Of a stretch of 64,000 bases of DNA, positions 8,093 through 16,644 are shown one piece after another. The notes beneath the pieces are model-generated. The model was not told the origin of the DNA, made no database searches, and worked only from the letters and a program-made list of their open reading frames with translations. Position 1 is the stretch's first letter; each line of letters opens with the position of its first letter. The stretch is from Oscillospiraceae bacterium (GTDB taxonomy: Bacteria; Bacillota; Clostridia; Oscillospirales; Ruminococcaceae), in assembly GCA_021199795.1 (NCBI GenBank), contig JAJQHJ010000004.1, forward strand, positions 124,001 to 188,000, in the 5' to 3' direction. Position numbers and translations under genes: made by a program.

Positions 8093-9399
8093 GTGTCCTT
8101 GAAGCCTCCTCCTTGAGATGAATTTACTACGAACGAATCGGGATTACGCGAGAATCTTGTAAGACCGCTAGCCCAGACCTTGGTGGTTTCGCCTGAGAGG
8201 ACGAATGCTCGGAGGTCTGCCTTTCTCGGAACGGTTGAGCCGTCCTCGCTCAAGATGTCGAGGTCTATGAAGTCGATAACCTCCTGAGCTATGAAGCGTC
8301 TTGATTGCTCGGTGATAAGAGTACGCCACTCTGAAAGCTGCTCTTTCGTCATGTCTCTTCCGAATACAACTCCGTATCCTCCCGCTTCGGAAACGTCCTT
8401 GACTACAAGGGTTTCGAGGTGGTCGAGTACGTACTTTCTGTCCTCTTCATAGAACGGCAGGTACGTTGGGGCATTCTTTAAGATTGGCTCTTCGCCAAGG
8501 TAGTACTTAATCATCTTCGGGACGAAATAGTAAATTCCCTTGTCGTCCGCAACGCCGTTGCCGGGTGCGTTCATGATGGCGACATTTCCGGCTCTGTAGG
8601 CGTCCATTATATGTGGCACACCTATCAATGACTCCGGCACAAAGGTCATAGGATCGAGGTATTCGTCGGAAATTCTCCTGTAGACCGTTCCTACTCTCGT
8701 CCTGCCACCCTGATAGTCGCGCATGTAGAGGATATTGTTCTCGACAAAGAGGTCGCTGTTCTGAACCAATACCGCACCGGTTCTCTCAGCTAAGTATGAA
8801 TGCTCAAAGTAGGCGGCATTATATCGACCGGGAGTTAAGATAACGTTGATTCCTCCGCAGTTGACGCTGTCCATGGTGTCCTTTAAGAGCGAAGCATAGT
8901 TTCTGTTGTCGACGACAGATACGTCGTGGAACACATCCGGGCTGGTCATTCTGCATAATTCCCTCGCTATGAGCGGATATGATGCGCCAGACGGGATTCT
9001 CAGGTTGTCCTCTAAGATATACCAGGTTCCGTCCTTAGCCTGAACCAAATCGATTTCGGAAATATGGCTGTAAACGCCGTGAGCGGGAGTGACCCCCTCG
9101 CACTGCGGCAGATAGCCTTTTGATATGTAGACAAAGTCGGCAGGGATAATGCCATCCTTAATAATCTTCTTCTCGGAATAGATGTCTTTTAAGAAGAGAT
9201 TCAAGGCGTCAACACGCTGGATAAGACCCTTTTCCATGTCGGCAAAATCCGACTTGGTTATGATTCTGGGGATTGCGTCAAAGGGGAAGAGCTGTTCCTT
9301 GAAGACGCCGTTTTTATAGATTCCGAACTTGACGCCATACCTGGCAAGAAGCTCATTGATTTCGCGGGTATTGGCAACGGGTGTGTTCATTTCAGTCAT
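8071..9399 (-). CDS. Circularly permuted ATP-grasp protein (DUF407, type 2)
   Basis: A 442-residue predicted peptide or amide ligase. Characteristic stretches are FPFDAIPRIITKSDF, RVDALNLFLKDIY, YILEDNLRIPSGASY (nucleotide and magnesium site of the permuted fold), VVKDVSEAGGYGVVFG and QEVIDFIDLDIL. ATP-grasp enzymes make an acyl-phosphate and join it to an amine. This permuted family was proposed to add amino acids or amines to proteins or peptides, but its substrates are not established. The start could be 9399 or the ATG at 9390; the ribosome site is weak for both. It is the first gene of the five-gene operon, with a promoter and terminator-like hairpin directly upstream. Confidence 0.9.
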   Translation of the reverse strand: MTEMNTPVANTREINELLARYGVKFGIYKNGVFKEQLFPFDAIPRIITKSDFADMEKGLIQRVDALNLFLKDIYSEKKIIKDGIIPADFVYISKGYLPQCEGVTPAHGVYSHISEIDLVQAKDGTWYILEDNLRIPSGASYPLIARELCRMTSPDVFHDVSVVDNRNYASLLKDTMDSVNCGGINVILTPGRYNAAYFEHSYLAERTGAVLVQNSDLFVENNILYMRDYQGGRTRVGTVYRRISDEYLDPMTFVPESLIGVPHIMDAYRAGNVAIMNAPGNGVADDKGIYYFVPKMIKYYLGEEPILKNAPTYLPFYEEDRKYVLDHLETLVVKDVSEAGGYGVVFGRDMTKEQLSEWRTLITEQSRRFIAQEVIDFIDLDILSEDGSTVPRKADLRAFVLSGETTKVWASGLTRFSRNPDSFVVNSSQGGGFKDTWVLSQD

Positions 9400-9416
9400 C
9401 TCACTTTAAAAAATGC

Positions 9417-9451
9417 AAAAAGACGCCCAAGAAACCTTGGACGTCTTTGCC
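9417..9451 (-). terminator. Terminator-like hairpin in the leader of the ATP-grasp operon
   Basis: On the minus strand AAAGACGTCCAAG pairs with CTTGGGCGTCTTT across a short TTTC-type loop and is followed by TTTTTGCATTTTTT. It lies 18 bases before the ATP-grasp start and downstream of the predicted promoter at 9461-9489. It could stop read-through from the activase gene, or it could act as a 5' attenuator or stabiliser of the operon. Confidence 0.65.
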
Positions 9452-9460
9452 ACTGTATTA

Positions 9461-9489
9461 AGGATAACACACTAAACCGAAAAATTCAA
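9461..9489 (-). promoter_or_regulatory. Promoter of the ATP-grasp/alpha-E/transglutaminase/M14 operon
   Basis: TTGAAT (9489-9484) and TATCCT (9466-9461) with a 17-base spacer. Transcription would start near 9454, leaving the terminator-like hairpin within the first 40 bases of the RNA. Confidence 0.6.
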
Positions 9490-9559
9490 TGGTGAATTTT
9501 GGACAAAGATTTTATTTCCGAAGTTCGGTTCTTTGTACGGTTTGGCTCACGTTGGGGGT

Positions 9560-9583
9560 GGAAGTTCGCCTTTGGCGAACTTT
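9560..9583 (-). terminator. Hairpin directly after the activase stop codon
   Basis: AAGTTCGCC and GGCGAACTT form a 9-bp stem with a 3-base loop, starting immediately after the TAG at 9584. There is no T run, so it is either an RNA 3' stabiliser or a weak terminator. Confidence 0.45.
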
Positions 9584-12500
9584 CTAGCTGCCAGAGGCAG
9601 CTGTGTTCATAATGAGCATTTGCAGACGATTTTCAACATTTGTCAGGCTCGTGTCAGGGTCAAGGTCGAGCGGCAATATCGATATATCCGGATGCTTGTC
9701 TTTGAGGCTCTTGATGACTCCTCTGCCGCAGATGTGGTTCGGGAGGCAGCCAAAGGGCTGGAGGATTATGAACGACTTCACGCCCTTTTCGGCGTAGTGG
9801 TCAATCTCCGCCGCCATCAGCCAGCCCTCGCCGCAGCTTAAAGTCTTAGGTATTATGTCGCTGACCGAGTCGTAGAGCTTGTTCGGGGACAGAACTTTCT
9901 CATAGAGCGGGTGCTTAACAGCGACTTTTTCAAGCTTATCCTGGACGGTATTGAAGAGGAAATCTACCGCGAACGGATAGGGGAAGATGTTCGCCTTATA
10001 GTCGCTTATCTCGCTCATGGTGGCGAGGAAGTCTTTCCTTAACTGGTCTGTGACCCTCGGGAAGACCGCTTCCATGCCGTTCGACTCAAGATACCTTTCA
10101 ATATGGAAGTTTGAGCCGGGATGGTATGTAACTAGTAGCTCACCGGTGACGAACACCCTTGGCTTAAGATGGCTCCGGTCATACGAAATATTCGCCATGT
10201 CGTCTATCGTTTCCGGGAAGACTCGCCTTGCCTCTTTGATGCTCTTCTTGATTCCGTCAGCAAGCTTATTGATGCAAGCCATATAGACCCTGTCCGTCTC
10301 GCCCGGGTTGATTTCGTAGGGACGAATCTTCCTTGCCAGGTCTGTTAAGATATCCATCATCATGAACACCCATACGGCTTCGAGGACTGCACTGACTCCT
10401 AAAAGGAACACTCCCGGGTGCATGTCCTTTGAATCCCCGCCGTCGGTTGTGAGAATCGGAACTTCGGTGAAGCCTGCACTGTCCAAGCCCTTTCTCAGGA
10501 GCCCGGCATAGTGGGACATTCTGCAATCGCACTGGAACTTGACCATGCCTACTGCAACCTCATCCTGCTTGTAGTTGCCCTTTTGGAGCTCGCCTATCAG
10601 CTCGCCTATTACCATCTGGCAGGGGAAGCAGATGTCGTTGTGGACATACTTCTTGCCAAGGGCGATTTCATTCGGTCCGCCAATGGGGATGGTCTTCACC
10701 ATGAAGCCCTCTTTTTCGCAGATGGCTTGGAGGAGAATTGAGACCTCCTCCGAAATGTTCGGAATTAAAAGTGTGCGGATCTTCTTGTCTTTTTTATAGA
10801 ACTTAGCCGGGCTCGGCTCGGGGATCGGCTTCGGCGGGTTGTCAAGACCCAGATTTCTCCTGATTTCGACCGTCTCGATAAACGACTGAACCCTGATTCC
10901 TAAGGAACCTGAAGCATCGCTCTCGTCAATTTTTAAGATCAGCGGCGGCTTGTCGCTCGTCGTGGTCATGATTCTTATAATCTCGTCTGAGAGGATAGCA
11001 TCGTGCCCGCAGCCGAAGCTGACGAGCTGAACATATTCGAGCTCCGGCTCCCTCGCCGCGATCACGGCTGATGCAAGCATACGGGTGTGGAAGTCGTTTG
11101 TAATCTCGGCACGGGTGTTGTGCAGGTCGACTTCATTGAGTCCCGGCAGGCTGTCAGCAGTGAGAACAGGGACGCCTTTTTCGGTGAACTTCTTCGAGAT
11201 ATCGTGGCTGATGAACCGGTCTGTATGGTATGGTCTTCCCGCCAGAACTACTGCGAACTTGCCCTCTTTCTTTGCGTCCTCCATAATTTCGGTTGCACGG
11301 TCGGTAAGAGTCTTCCGGAAGAGCTTGATCGCGGCTTCAGCCTGAGTGAAAGCCTGCTCAGCTTCCTTTTCTGAAGCACCCAATTCTTTTACGGCATATT
11401 CGCAAATCTGCGTGTGGCGGTTCTTCTCTGAGAACCAGTGGAAAATGGGCGTGTCGAATGTGACGCCGTACCGCTCAGCCGGGTTCTGCGAATTCTTCAC
11501 GACCATCGGGTAGCCCTGGACTACTGAGCAGACATATGGGCTCTGCTTGTCGACTCCCTCCGGCGGCATGTGCATGACATATGGCATGAATATCCGGTCG
11601 ACGCCCTTGTTTGCCAGGTCGGCGATGTGCCCGTGCGCAAGCTTCGCAGGGAAACAGATTGTGTCCGAAGCAACAAACGAAATGCCGCTTTCATATATGC
11701 CTCGTGAACTGGGCGAGGAGAATTTGACCTTATAGCCAAGAGCCTTGAAGAAAGTGCTCCAGAAAGGCATACTGTCCCAGAATTCAAGTACTCTCGGCAG
11801 TCCCACGGTTAGATCGACCGGCTCGCGGACTGGCGTGAAATCATAATCCTTGAACAGAAGCTTTTCGCGCTCAAGGAACATGTCGGGAGCCTTTTTCGGC
11901 TTCTCAAGAGGAACTGAGCCCTCGAGCTCTGCTCCCCTCTCGCACCTGTTTCCTGTGACCCAGGCTCTGCCGGAGGAGAAACGGGTAATAGTTCTCTTGC
12001 AGTGGTTCGCGCAATGCGGGCAGGCAACGCCAGTTTCGGTTGTATAGTCAAAATTCCTGACGGCATCAAGACCGATGAAGTGGGTTTCGCCTTTCATCTT
12101 TCTTCTCGTTAAGATGGCGGCACCGACAGCTCCCATTTCGCCTGGATACGGAGAAAGGGTGACATTCTTCCCGAGATAGTCTTCAATAGCCTTTAAGACT
12201 GCGAAATTCCGGAAAGTGCCGCCCTGGACTACAACACGCTTGCCAAGCTCGTCTGTATTCGAGATTCTGACAACCTTTGTGAAGACGTTTTCGATGATAG
12301 ACCGGCAGAGACCAGCCATGATGTCATCAGGGAGTTTTCCGTTTCTCTGCTCGTTGATAATAGTGCTGTTCATGAAGACGGTGCACCGGCTCCCGAGGTG
12401 GGCGGGATGCTCTGAGCGGAAAGCAGCTTCCGCAATGTCCTCAACCTTTATACCTAAAGATGACGCGAAGTTCTCTAGGAACGACCCACAGCCAGAGGAG

Positions 12501-13900
12501 CAAGCTTCATTAAGCGTCATATTCGTGATGACGCCGTTTTTGAGCCATATAGCTTTCATGTCCTGCCCGCCGATATCGAGGAGGAAGTCTGCATCCGGGA
12601 AGTATTTAAGGCAGCCCTGAGAATGGGCGACCGTTTCAACAATGTGATAGTCTGCATTGAACGCGCTCGCGAATAGCTGCTCGCCATAGCCGGTTGTGCC
12701 GACGCCGAGGACTTCAAGCCTGATTCCCTGCTCGGCATATTTGTCCTCAAGATCTGATAAGCCCTTGCAGATGACCCTTAAAGGCTCGCCGTTGTTATTA
12801 GAATAGAACCGGTCGACAATCCGCTCGTGCTCATCCATGAGGACAAGCTTTGATGTGGTGCTTCCCGAGTCTATTCCTATGTAGACCTTGAGAACTCCGT
12901 TTTCGGTTATCGGCTCTTCAAGCTCACGAAGCTCTGCCATATGCCTTGATTCAAACTCATTTCTCTCTTCCTCATTCCTGAAGAACGGCGGTGCGGATTC
13001 GCCGTCACCCATATTATCCTTTGCCGATTCGAGACGGGAAATGAGCTCGTCTGCTGTGTAGGATTCGTCCCCCGAGAGCTTTTCCGCGGCAATCGCAGTA
13101 CCATAGGCGACAATGGTCTCCGGGTGCTCGGGGATTACTATGTCAGATTCCGAAAGATTCAGCCTTTCGGCGAAAACTCTTATGAGGGTCGGGTTGAATG
13201 TTAAGGGTCCGCCCTCGAAAATTATGGGTGCTTTCAGCTCAAGTCCCTGTGAAAGCCCGCCTATAGTCTGCTTCGCGATGGCGTGAAAGCTTGAAAGGGC
13301 GATGTCCTCCCTCTTTGCGCCCTGGATGAGAAGCGGCTGGATGTCCGTCTTCGCAAAAACGCCGCAGCGTCCGGAAATGTCGAAAATTGTTCTCCCTTTT
13401 TCGGCAAGCGATTCAAACTCCTCGGTTTTTACTCCAAGAAGCTTTGCTATTTCGTCGATGAATGCTCCCGTTCCGCCGGCGCAGCTGCCGTTCATTCTCA
13501 TGTCGGAGGTCATGAGTTCTCCCGTGTGCTCGTCCTTGTGGAAGAAGACGACCTTTGCGTCCTGACCGCCTAGCTCGATTGCAGTTCTCACATTCGGGTA
13601 GAGCTTCTTGACTGCCGCAGCGTTCGCGACAACCTCCTGGATGAACTGGATTCCAGCCGCCTCCGCAACCGGTTTTCCTCCCGAACCGCACACAGCCGCA
13701 CGGAACTTGGTTCCGGGAAACCCCTTAGAAACCTCTTTCAGAAGCCCTATAGCAGTCTCGCGCTGGCGGGCATTGTGCCTTGTATATCGCGAGAACAGAA
13801 CCTCATCCGAATCAGGCTTTTTAATTGCGACCTTGACCGTCGTCGACCCGACATCGATTCCTAAGAGAAGCGTGCCTGTGTTTATATCTCTATCTGTCAA
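9584..13900 (-). CDS. 2-hydroxyacyl-CoA dehydratase activase-related giant protein
   Basis: A 1,438-residue protein with two BadF/BcrA-type ATPase domains. The first has GIDVGSTTVKVAI and an Fe-S ligand region (NGSCAGGTGAFID); the second has GIDSGSTTSKLVL and NEACSSGCGSFLEN. Then follow a DUF2229-type region (VGLPRVLEFWDSMPFW) and a dehydratase-like C-terminal part (CFPCQMVIGEL). Activases of this type use ATP to drive electrons into radical dehydratases, but this fused form has no settled substrate. I chose a TTG start at 13900 because GGAGGAG sits just upstream; an in-frame ATG at 13927 lies upstream of that ribosome site. It is followed by a hairpin, not by an operon partner. Confidence 0.88.
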   Translation of the reverse strand: MTDRDINTGTLLLGIDVGSTTVKVAIKKPDSDEVLFSRYTRHNARQRETAIGLLKEVSKGFPGTKFRAAVCGSGGKPVAEAAGIQFIQEVVANAAAVKKLYPNVRTAIELGGQDAKVVFFHKDEHTGELMTSDMRMNGSCAGGTGAFIDEIAKLLGVKTEEFESLAEKGRTIFDISGRCGVFAKTDIQPLLIQGAKREDIALSSFHAIAKQTIGGLSQGLELKAPIIFEGGPLTFNPTLIRVFAERLNLSESDIVIPEHPETIVAYGTAIAAEKLSGDESYTADELISRLESAKDNMGDGESAPPFFRNEEERNEFESRHMAELRELEEPITENGVLKVYIGIDSGSTTSKLVLMDEHERIVDRFYSNNNGEPLRVICKGLSDLEDKYAEQGIRLEVLGVGTTGYGEQLFASAFNADYHIVETVAHSQGCLKYFPDADFLLDIGGQDMKAIWLKNGVITNMTLNEACSSGCGSFLENFASSLGIKVEDIAEAAFRSEHPAHLGSRCTVFMNSTIINEQRNGKLPDDIMAGLCRSIIENVFTKVVRISNTDELGKRVVVQGGTFRNFAVLKAIEDYLGKNVTLSPYPGEMGAVGAAILTRRKMKGETHFIGLDAVRNFDYTTETGVACPHCANHCKRTITRFSSGRAWVTGNRCERGAELEGSVPLEKPKKAPDMFLEREKLLFKDYDFTPVREPVDLTVGLPRVLEFWDSMPFWSTFFKALGYKVKFSSPSSRGIYESGISFVASDTICFPAKLAHGHIADLANKGVDRIFMPYVMHMPPEGVDKQSPYVCSVVQGYPMVVKNSQNPAERYGVTFDTPIFHWFSEKNRHTQICEYAVKELGASEKEAEQAFTQAEAAIKLFRKTLTDRATEIMEDAKKEGKFAVVLAGRPYHTDRFISHDISKKFTEKGVPVLTADSLPGLNEVDLHNTRAEITNDFHTRMLASAVIAAREPELEYVQLVSFGCGHDAILSDEIIRIMTTTSDKPPLILKIDESDASGSLGIRVQSFIETVEIRRNLGLDNPPKPIPEPSPAKFYKKDKKIRTLLIPNISEEVSILLQAICEKEGFMVKTIPIGGPNEIALGKKYVHNDICFPCQMVIGELIGELQKGNYKQDEVAVGMVKFQCDCRMSHYAGLLRKGLDSAGFTEVPILTTDGGDSKDMHPGVFLLGVSAVLEAVWVFMMMDILTDLARKIRPYEINPGETDRVYMACINKLADGIKKSIKEARRVFPETIDDMANISYDRSHLKPRVFVTGELLVTYHPGSNFHIERYLESNGMEAVFPRVTDQLRKDFLATMSEISDYKANIFPYPFAVDFLFNTVQDKLEKVAVKHPLYEKVLSPNKLYDSVSDIIPKTLSCGEGWLMAAEIDHYAEKGVKSFIILQPFGCLPNHICGRGVIKSLKDKHPDISILPLDLDPDTSLTNVENRLQMLIMNTAASGS

Positions 13901-13955
13901 CTTTACTCCTCCAAAAAAATGCCCCATGGGCAGAAAAACAACGTATTTTGAAACA

Positions 13956-13994
13956 GTGTCGGATAATATTAGCTATTATCGACACTATCCGACA
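13956..13994. promoter_or_regulatory. Overlapping inverted repeats in the activase leader
   Basis: TGTCGGATA (13957-13965) is mirrored by TATCCGACA (13986-13994). Nested inside, GTGTCGGATAATA (13956-13968) pairs with TATTATCGACAC (13974-13985). The two pairings share one arm and exclude each other. This lies just after the activase promoter, so it may be an operator or a switching leader. Further TGTCGGGG copies lie at 14052-14070. Confidence 0.5.
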
Positions 13995-14003
13995 TTAGGG
14001 ATT

Positions 14004-14032
14004 ATTTTATCACATGAGAACAGGAAAGTCAA
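14004..14032 (-). promoter_or_regulatory. Promoter of the activase gene
   Basis: TTGACT (14032-14027) and TAAAAT (14009-14004), 17-base spacer, minus strand. The 340-bp stretch 13901-14240 holds this promoter, the leader inverted repeats and the divergent promoter at 14105, and no gene. Confidence 0.7.
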
Positions 14033-14104
14033 CAGATGATGATGGGGACAATGTCGGGGAAGTGTCGGGGTTTCAGAAAATCATAATTTTCACCTCCTCC
14101 CCAC

Positions 14105-14133
14105 TTGACAAAATCTTCTTTCGGATTTAATAT
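14105..14133 (+). promoter_or_regulatory. Promoter of the acyltransferase/pgi/ABC/nag operon
   Basis: TTGACA (14105-14110) and TAATAT (14128-14133), 17-base spacer. The 100-base leader contains a CCGGATT/AATCCGG hairpin (14163-14184) and the palindrome GTATAC...GTATAC (14202-14216), a possible operator. Confidence 0.8.
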
Positions 14134-14240
14134 AGTATAGTGCAGATTTATACTCCAATTTTCCGGATTGGGGCAAAAATCCGGGACAGGTTCGGAATTT
14201 TGTATACGGAGTATACATACTTCGTGGAAGGAAAGCCATT

Positions 14241-15407
14241 ATGAGCAGCTCTGACAGTAATAATTTAAAACGGGATCGGGCTATCTTTACGATAGCGTCT
14301 CCTGTCTTATATCTGATTGCAAAAAAGAAGTGCAGTTTTCCAGGGAAGCCTCTTAAGCCCAAGGAGCAATTTATCCTGGTTTCCAACCACCTGACCGAAA
14401 CAGACCTGTTCATCGCTTACAACATCGTCCACAAGCATGTGTACATAGTTGCCAGTGAGCATCTGTCACGCGGAAATTTTTTGAAGAAGATCGAAATGAG
14501 ACTGCTCAATCCCATCTACCGGGCGAAAGGCATGACAGACATTGGCTCTGTCAAGGAAATGCTTCGCCGGATAAGGAATGGGGGCAGCCTTTTATTGTTT
14601 CCGGAGGGTCACAGAAGTGCCGACGGCGTCACCATGCCCACAACTCCTGCCCTCGGAAAGCTTATCAAGCAGAGTAAATGCACCCTGATCACAATGAAAA
14701 TAACCGGCGGCTACTTTGCCGAGCCAAGATGGGCGAAAACCATCCGCAGGGGCAAAATTTCAGCCGGAGTAGTCGGAACATATTCAGCGGAAGAACTTAA
14801 AGGCATGTCGGCTGAAGAGGTAGCCCGGCTTGTTGACCGGGACATCTATGAAGACGCCTATGAGCGTCAGCGCGAGAACCCCGAGAAATACACCGGTGAG
14901 CGGCTTGCCGAGGGGCTTGAGAACCACTTATTCTTATGTCCAAAGTGCGGCAGGGTCTCTACTCTTCATACTGAGGACAACAGATTCTTCTGCGACTGCG
15001 GACTCAGAGGCATATATGACGAGTATGCCTGGCTCCACAGCTCTGATGAATCCTATCAGCTCCCGTTCGACAACGTCCGCGACTGGACACGCTGGCAGGA
15101 GGACGAATTCAACCGCAGGTACGACTCGGGCGACATTGAATTCACAGACGACAACGTGAAACTATACAAAATTACCCCCGACCACGTAAGAACAGAGATT
15201 GAGTCGGGGACGCTCACAGGCGACAAAGAGGGCATAACCATAGGCGGTCACAGGCTGCTCTATTCCGACATGCCGTCCACCGCGTTTATGGACAGAGGAA
15301 ACACCCTCTATTTCGAGACGCCAGGAAACTACTGGCAGCTCTATGGCGACGGAGTATGTATGCTGAAATACCAGCTCCTCTGGAAGAGGGCAAAAGGGGA
15401 AATATAA
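14241..15407 (+). CDS. Lysophospholipid acyltransferase-family protein with zinc ribbon
   Basis: A 388-residue protein with the PlsC acyltransferase signatures NHLTETD (H-x4-D), FPEGHRSADG and PTTPALGKL in its first 160 residues. After about residue 230 there is a zinc-ribbon motif, CPKCGR ... CDCGL, and a further domain of about 130 residues. PlsC proteins acylate lysophosphatidic acid at the membrane; the added ribbon domain suggests a specialised or regulatory role. GGAAGG lies upstream of the ATG. It is the first gene after a strong promoter and ends 3 bases before pgi. Confidence 0.8.
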   Translation: MSSSDSNNLKRDRAIFTIASPVLYLIAKKKCSFPGKPLKPKEQFILVSNHLTETDLFIAYNIVHKHVYIVASEHLSRGNFLKKIEMRLLNPIYRAKGMTDIGSVKEMLRRIRNGGSLLLFPEGHRSADGVTMPTTPALGKLIKQSKCTLITMKITGGYFAEPRWAKTIRRGKISAGVVGTYSAEELKGMSAEEVARLVDRDIYEDAYERQRENPEKYTGERLAEGLENHLFLCPKCGRVSTLHTEDNRFFCDCGLRGIYDEYAWLHSSDESYQLPFDNVRDWTRWQEDEFNRRYDSGDIEFTDDNVKLYKITPDHVRTEIESGTLTGDKEGITIGGHRLLYSDMPSTAFMDRGNTLYFETPGNYWQLYGDGVCMLKYQLLWKRAKGEI

Positions 15408-15409
15408 TC

Positions 15410-16630
15410 ATGACACTTACACTTCACGACAACTCCGGGCTTCTGGGCGAAGAAAAGCTTGATGAACTTTGTAAGAAAAATCTCGAGTATCTTGATTTCG
15501 GGAATACTCTTGACTGGTTGCTGCCCGAGGACAGCGAAATGCTTGACGGCTGCGAATGGCTTGGCAAAATTATAGGTCGGGATGCCGACGTTCTGGTGGT
15601 AATCGGCGTCGGCGGCTCAAACAGAGCTGCAAGAGCTGTTTACGAAGCACTCGGGAGCAGATCAAGAACCCAGATTGAGTGGGTCGGGCTCAACTATTCA
15701 GCCAAGGAAATGAACGCGCTTTTAGAGTGGCTGAAATATAAAGAGGTCTATATCAACGTAATTGCGAAGAACTTCAAAACCCTCGAACCGGGACTGTGGT
15801 TCAGGGTTCTCAGAAACTGGCTTATAGAAGAGTATGGCGAGGAGGAATATTCCTCCCACATCATCTGCACCGGCACCCCGGGCAGCGATCTGCATCAGCT
15901 TGCTGAGGGTAACGGCTACTACTTCCTCGACTTTCCCGTCGATACTTGCGGGAGATATTCGGCTTTCACACCTGTTGCACTCTTTCCCCTTGCAGTTGCA
16001 GGCTTAAATATCCGCGAAATGATAAACGGCGCAAAGGTTATGCGCATGATGCTAGAAAAACCCGACCATAACCCGGCACTCATGCTTGCATCCGCAAGAA
16101 ACTATCTCTATGAGAATGGCTACAAGCTTGAAATGCTCTCGTTCTTCGAGCCGTCACTTGAACGGTTCTCGAAATGGTGGACACAGCTTTTTGCGGAATC
16201 CGAGGGCAAGGACGGAAAAGGTCTTTATCCGATTGTCGGCTCATTCACGGAGGATTTGCACTCAATAGGTCAGTATATCCAGCAGGGTGAGCCGATTCTC
16301 TTTGAAACATTCTTAAATATCCTTGACACCGAGGACAGGCAGATTGATTTAACCGACATTCCGGACGGATTTGAGTACTTGGATGGCAAGACCTTTAACG
16401 ACGTCAACAAGGCGGCGTTCAAGGCGACTCTTGAAGCCCATTCAAAGCGTTTCCCCTGCTTTAAGATTGATATTGTGTCGCTTGACGAATTCACATTTGG
16501 CGAGCTCTTCTACTTCTTCATGTTCACCTGCTGTCTTTCGGCTAGAATCCTGGGAGTGAACCCATTCGATCAGCCGGGAGTTGAGGGCTACAAGGAAAAG
16601 ACAATCGCTAGTCTCAAGGCGAATATATAA
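15410..16630 (+). CDS. pgi: Glucose-6-phosphate isomerase
   Basis: A 406-residue isomerase interconverting glucose-6-phosphate and fructose-6-phosphate. Diagnostic stretches are VVIGVGGSNRAARA, CGRYSAFTPVALFPLA, KWWTQLFAESEGKDGKG (catalytic Glu region) and DLHSIGQYIQQG. It is shorter than the usual 440-450 residues, mostly in the N-terminal part. The start at 15410 follows GGGGAAA; an overlapping in-frame codon at 15356 would lie inside the acyltransferase gene. Because nagB and nagA lie downstream, it probably serves to direct fructose-6-phosphate from amino sugars. Confidence 0.93.
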   Translation: MTLTLHDNSGLLGEEKLDELCKKNLEYLDFGNTLDWLLPEDSEMLDGCEWLGKIIGRDADVLVVIGVGGSNRAARAVYEALGSRSRTQIEWVGLNYSAKEMNALLEWLKYKEVYINVIAKNFKTLEPGLWFRVLRNWLIEEYGEEEYSSHIICTGTPGSDLHQLAEGNGYYFLDFPVDTCGRYSAFTPVALFPLAVAGLNIREMINGAKVMRMMLEKPDHNPALMLASARNYLYENGYKLEMLSFFEPSLERFSKWWTQLFAESEGKDGKGLYPIVGSFTEDLHSIGQYIQQGEPILFETFLNILDTEDRQIDLTDIPDGFEYLDGKTFNDVNKAAFKATLEAHSKRFPCFKIDIVSLDEFTFGELFYFFMFTCCLSARILGVNPFDQPGVEGYKEKTIASLKANI

Positions 16631-16644
16631 CCGAGGTATATTTC

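Noticed and set aside
9584-13900. Two separate genes for the activase halves
   Set aside because: The frame is continuous, and the tandem ATPase-DUF2229 architecture is known as a single long protein in Clostridia.
14074-14100. Minus-strand ribosome site GGAGGTG followed by ATG-ATT-TTC-TGA
   Set aside because: It lies upstream of the predicted activase promoter, so it is probably not transcribed, and three codons are not a credible gene.
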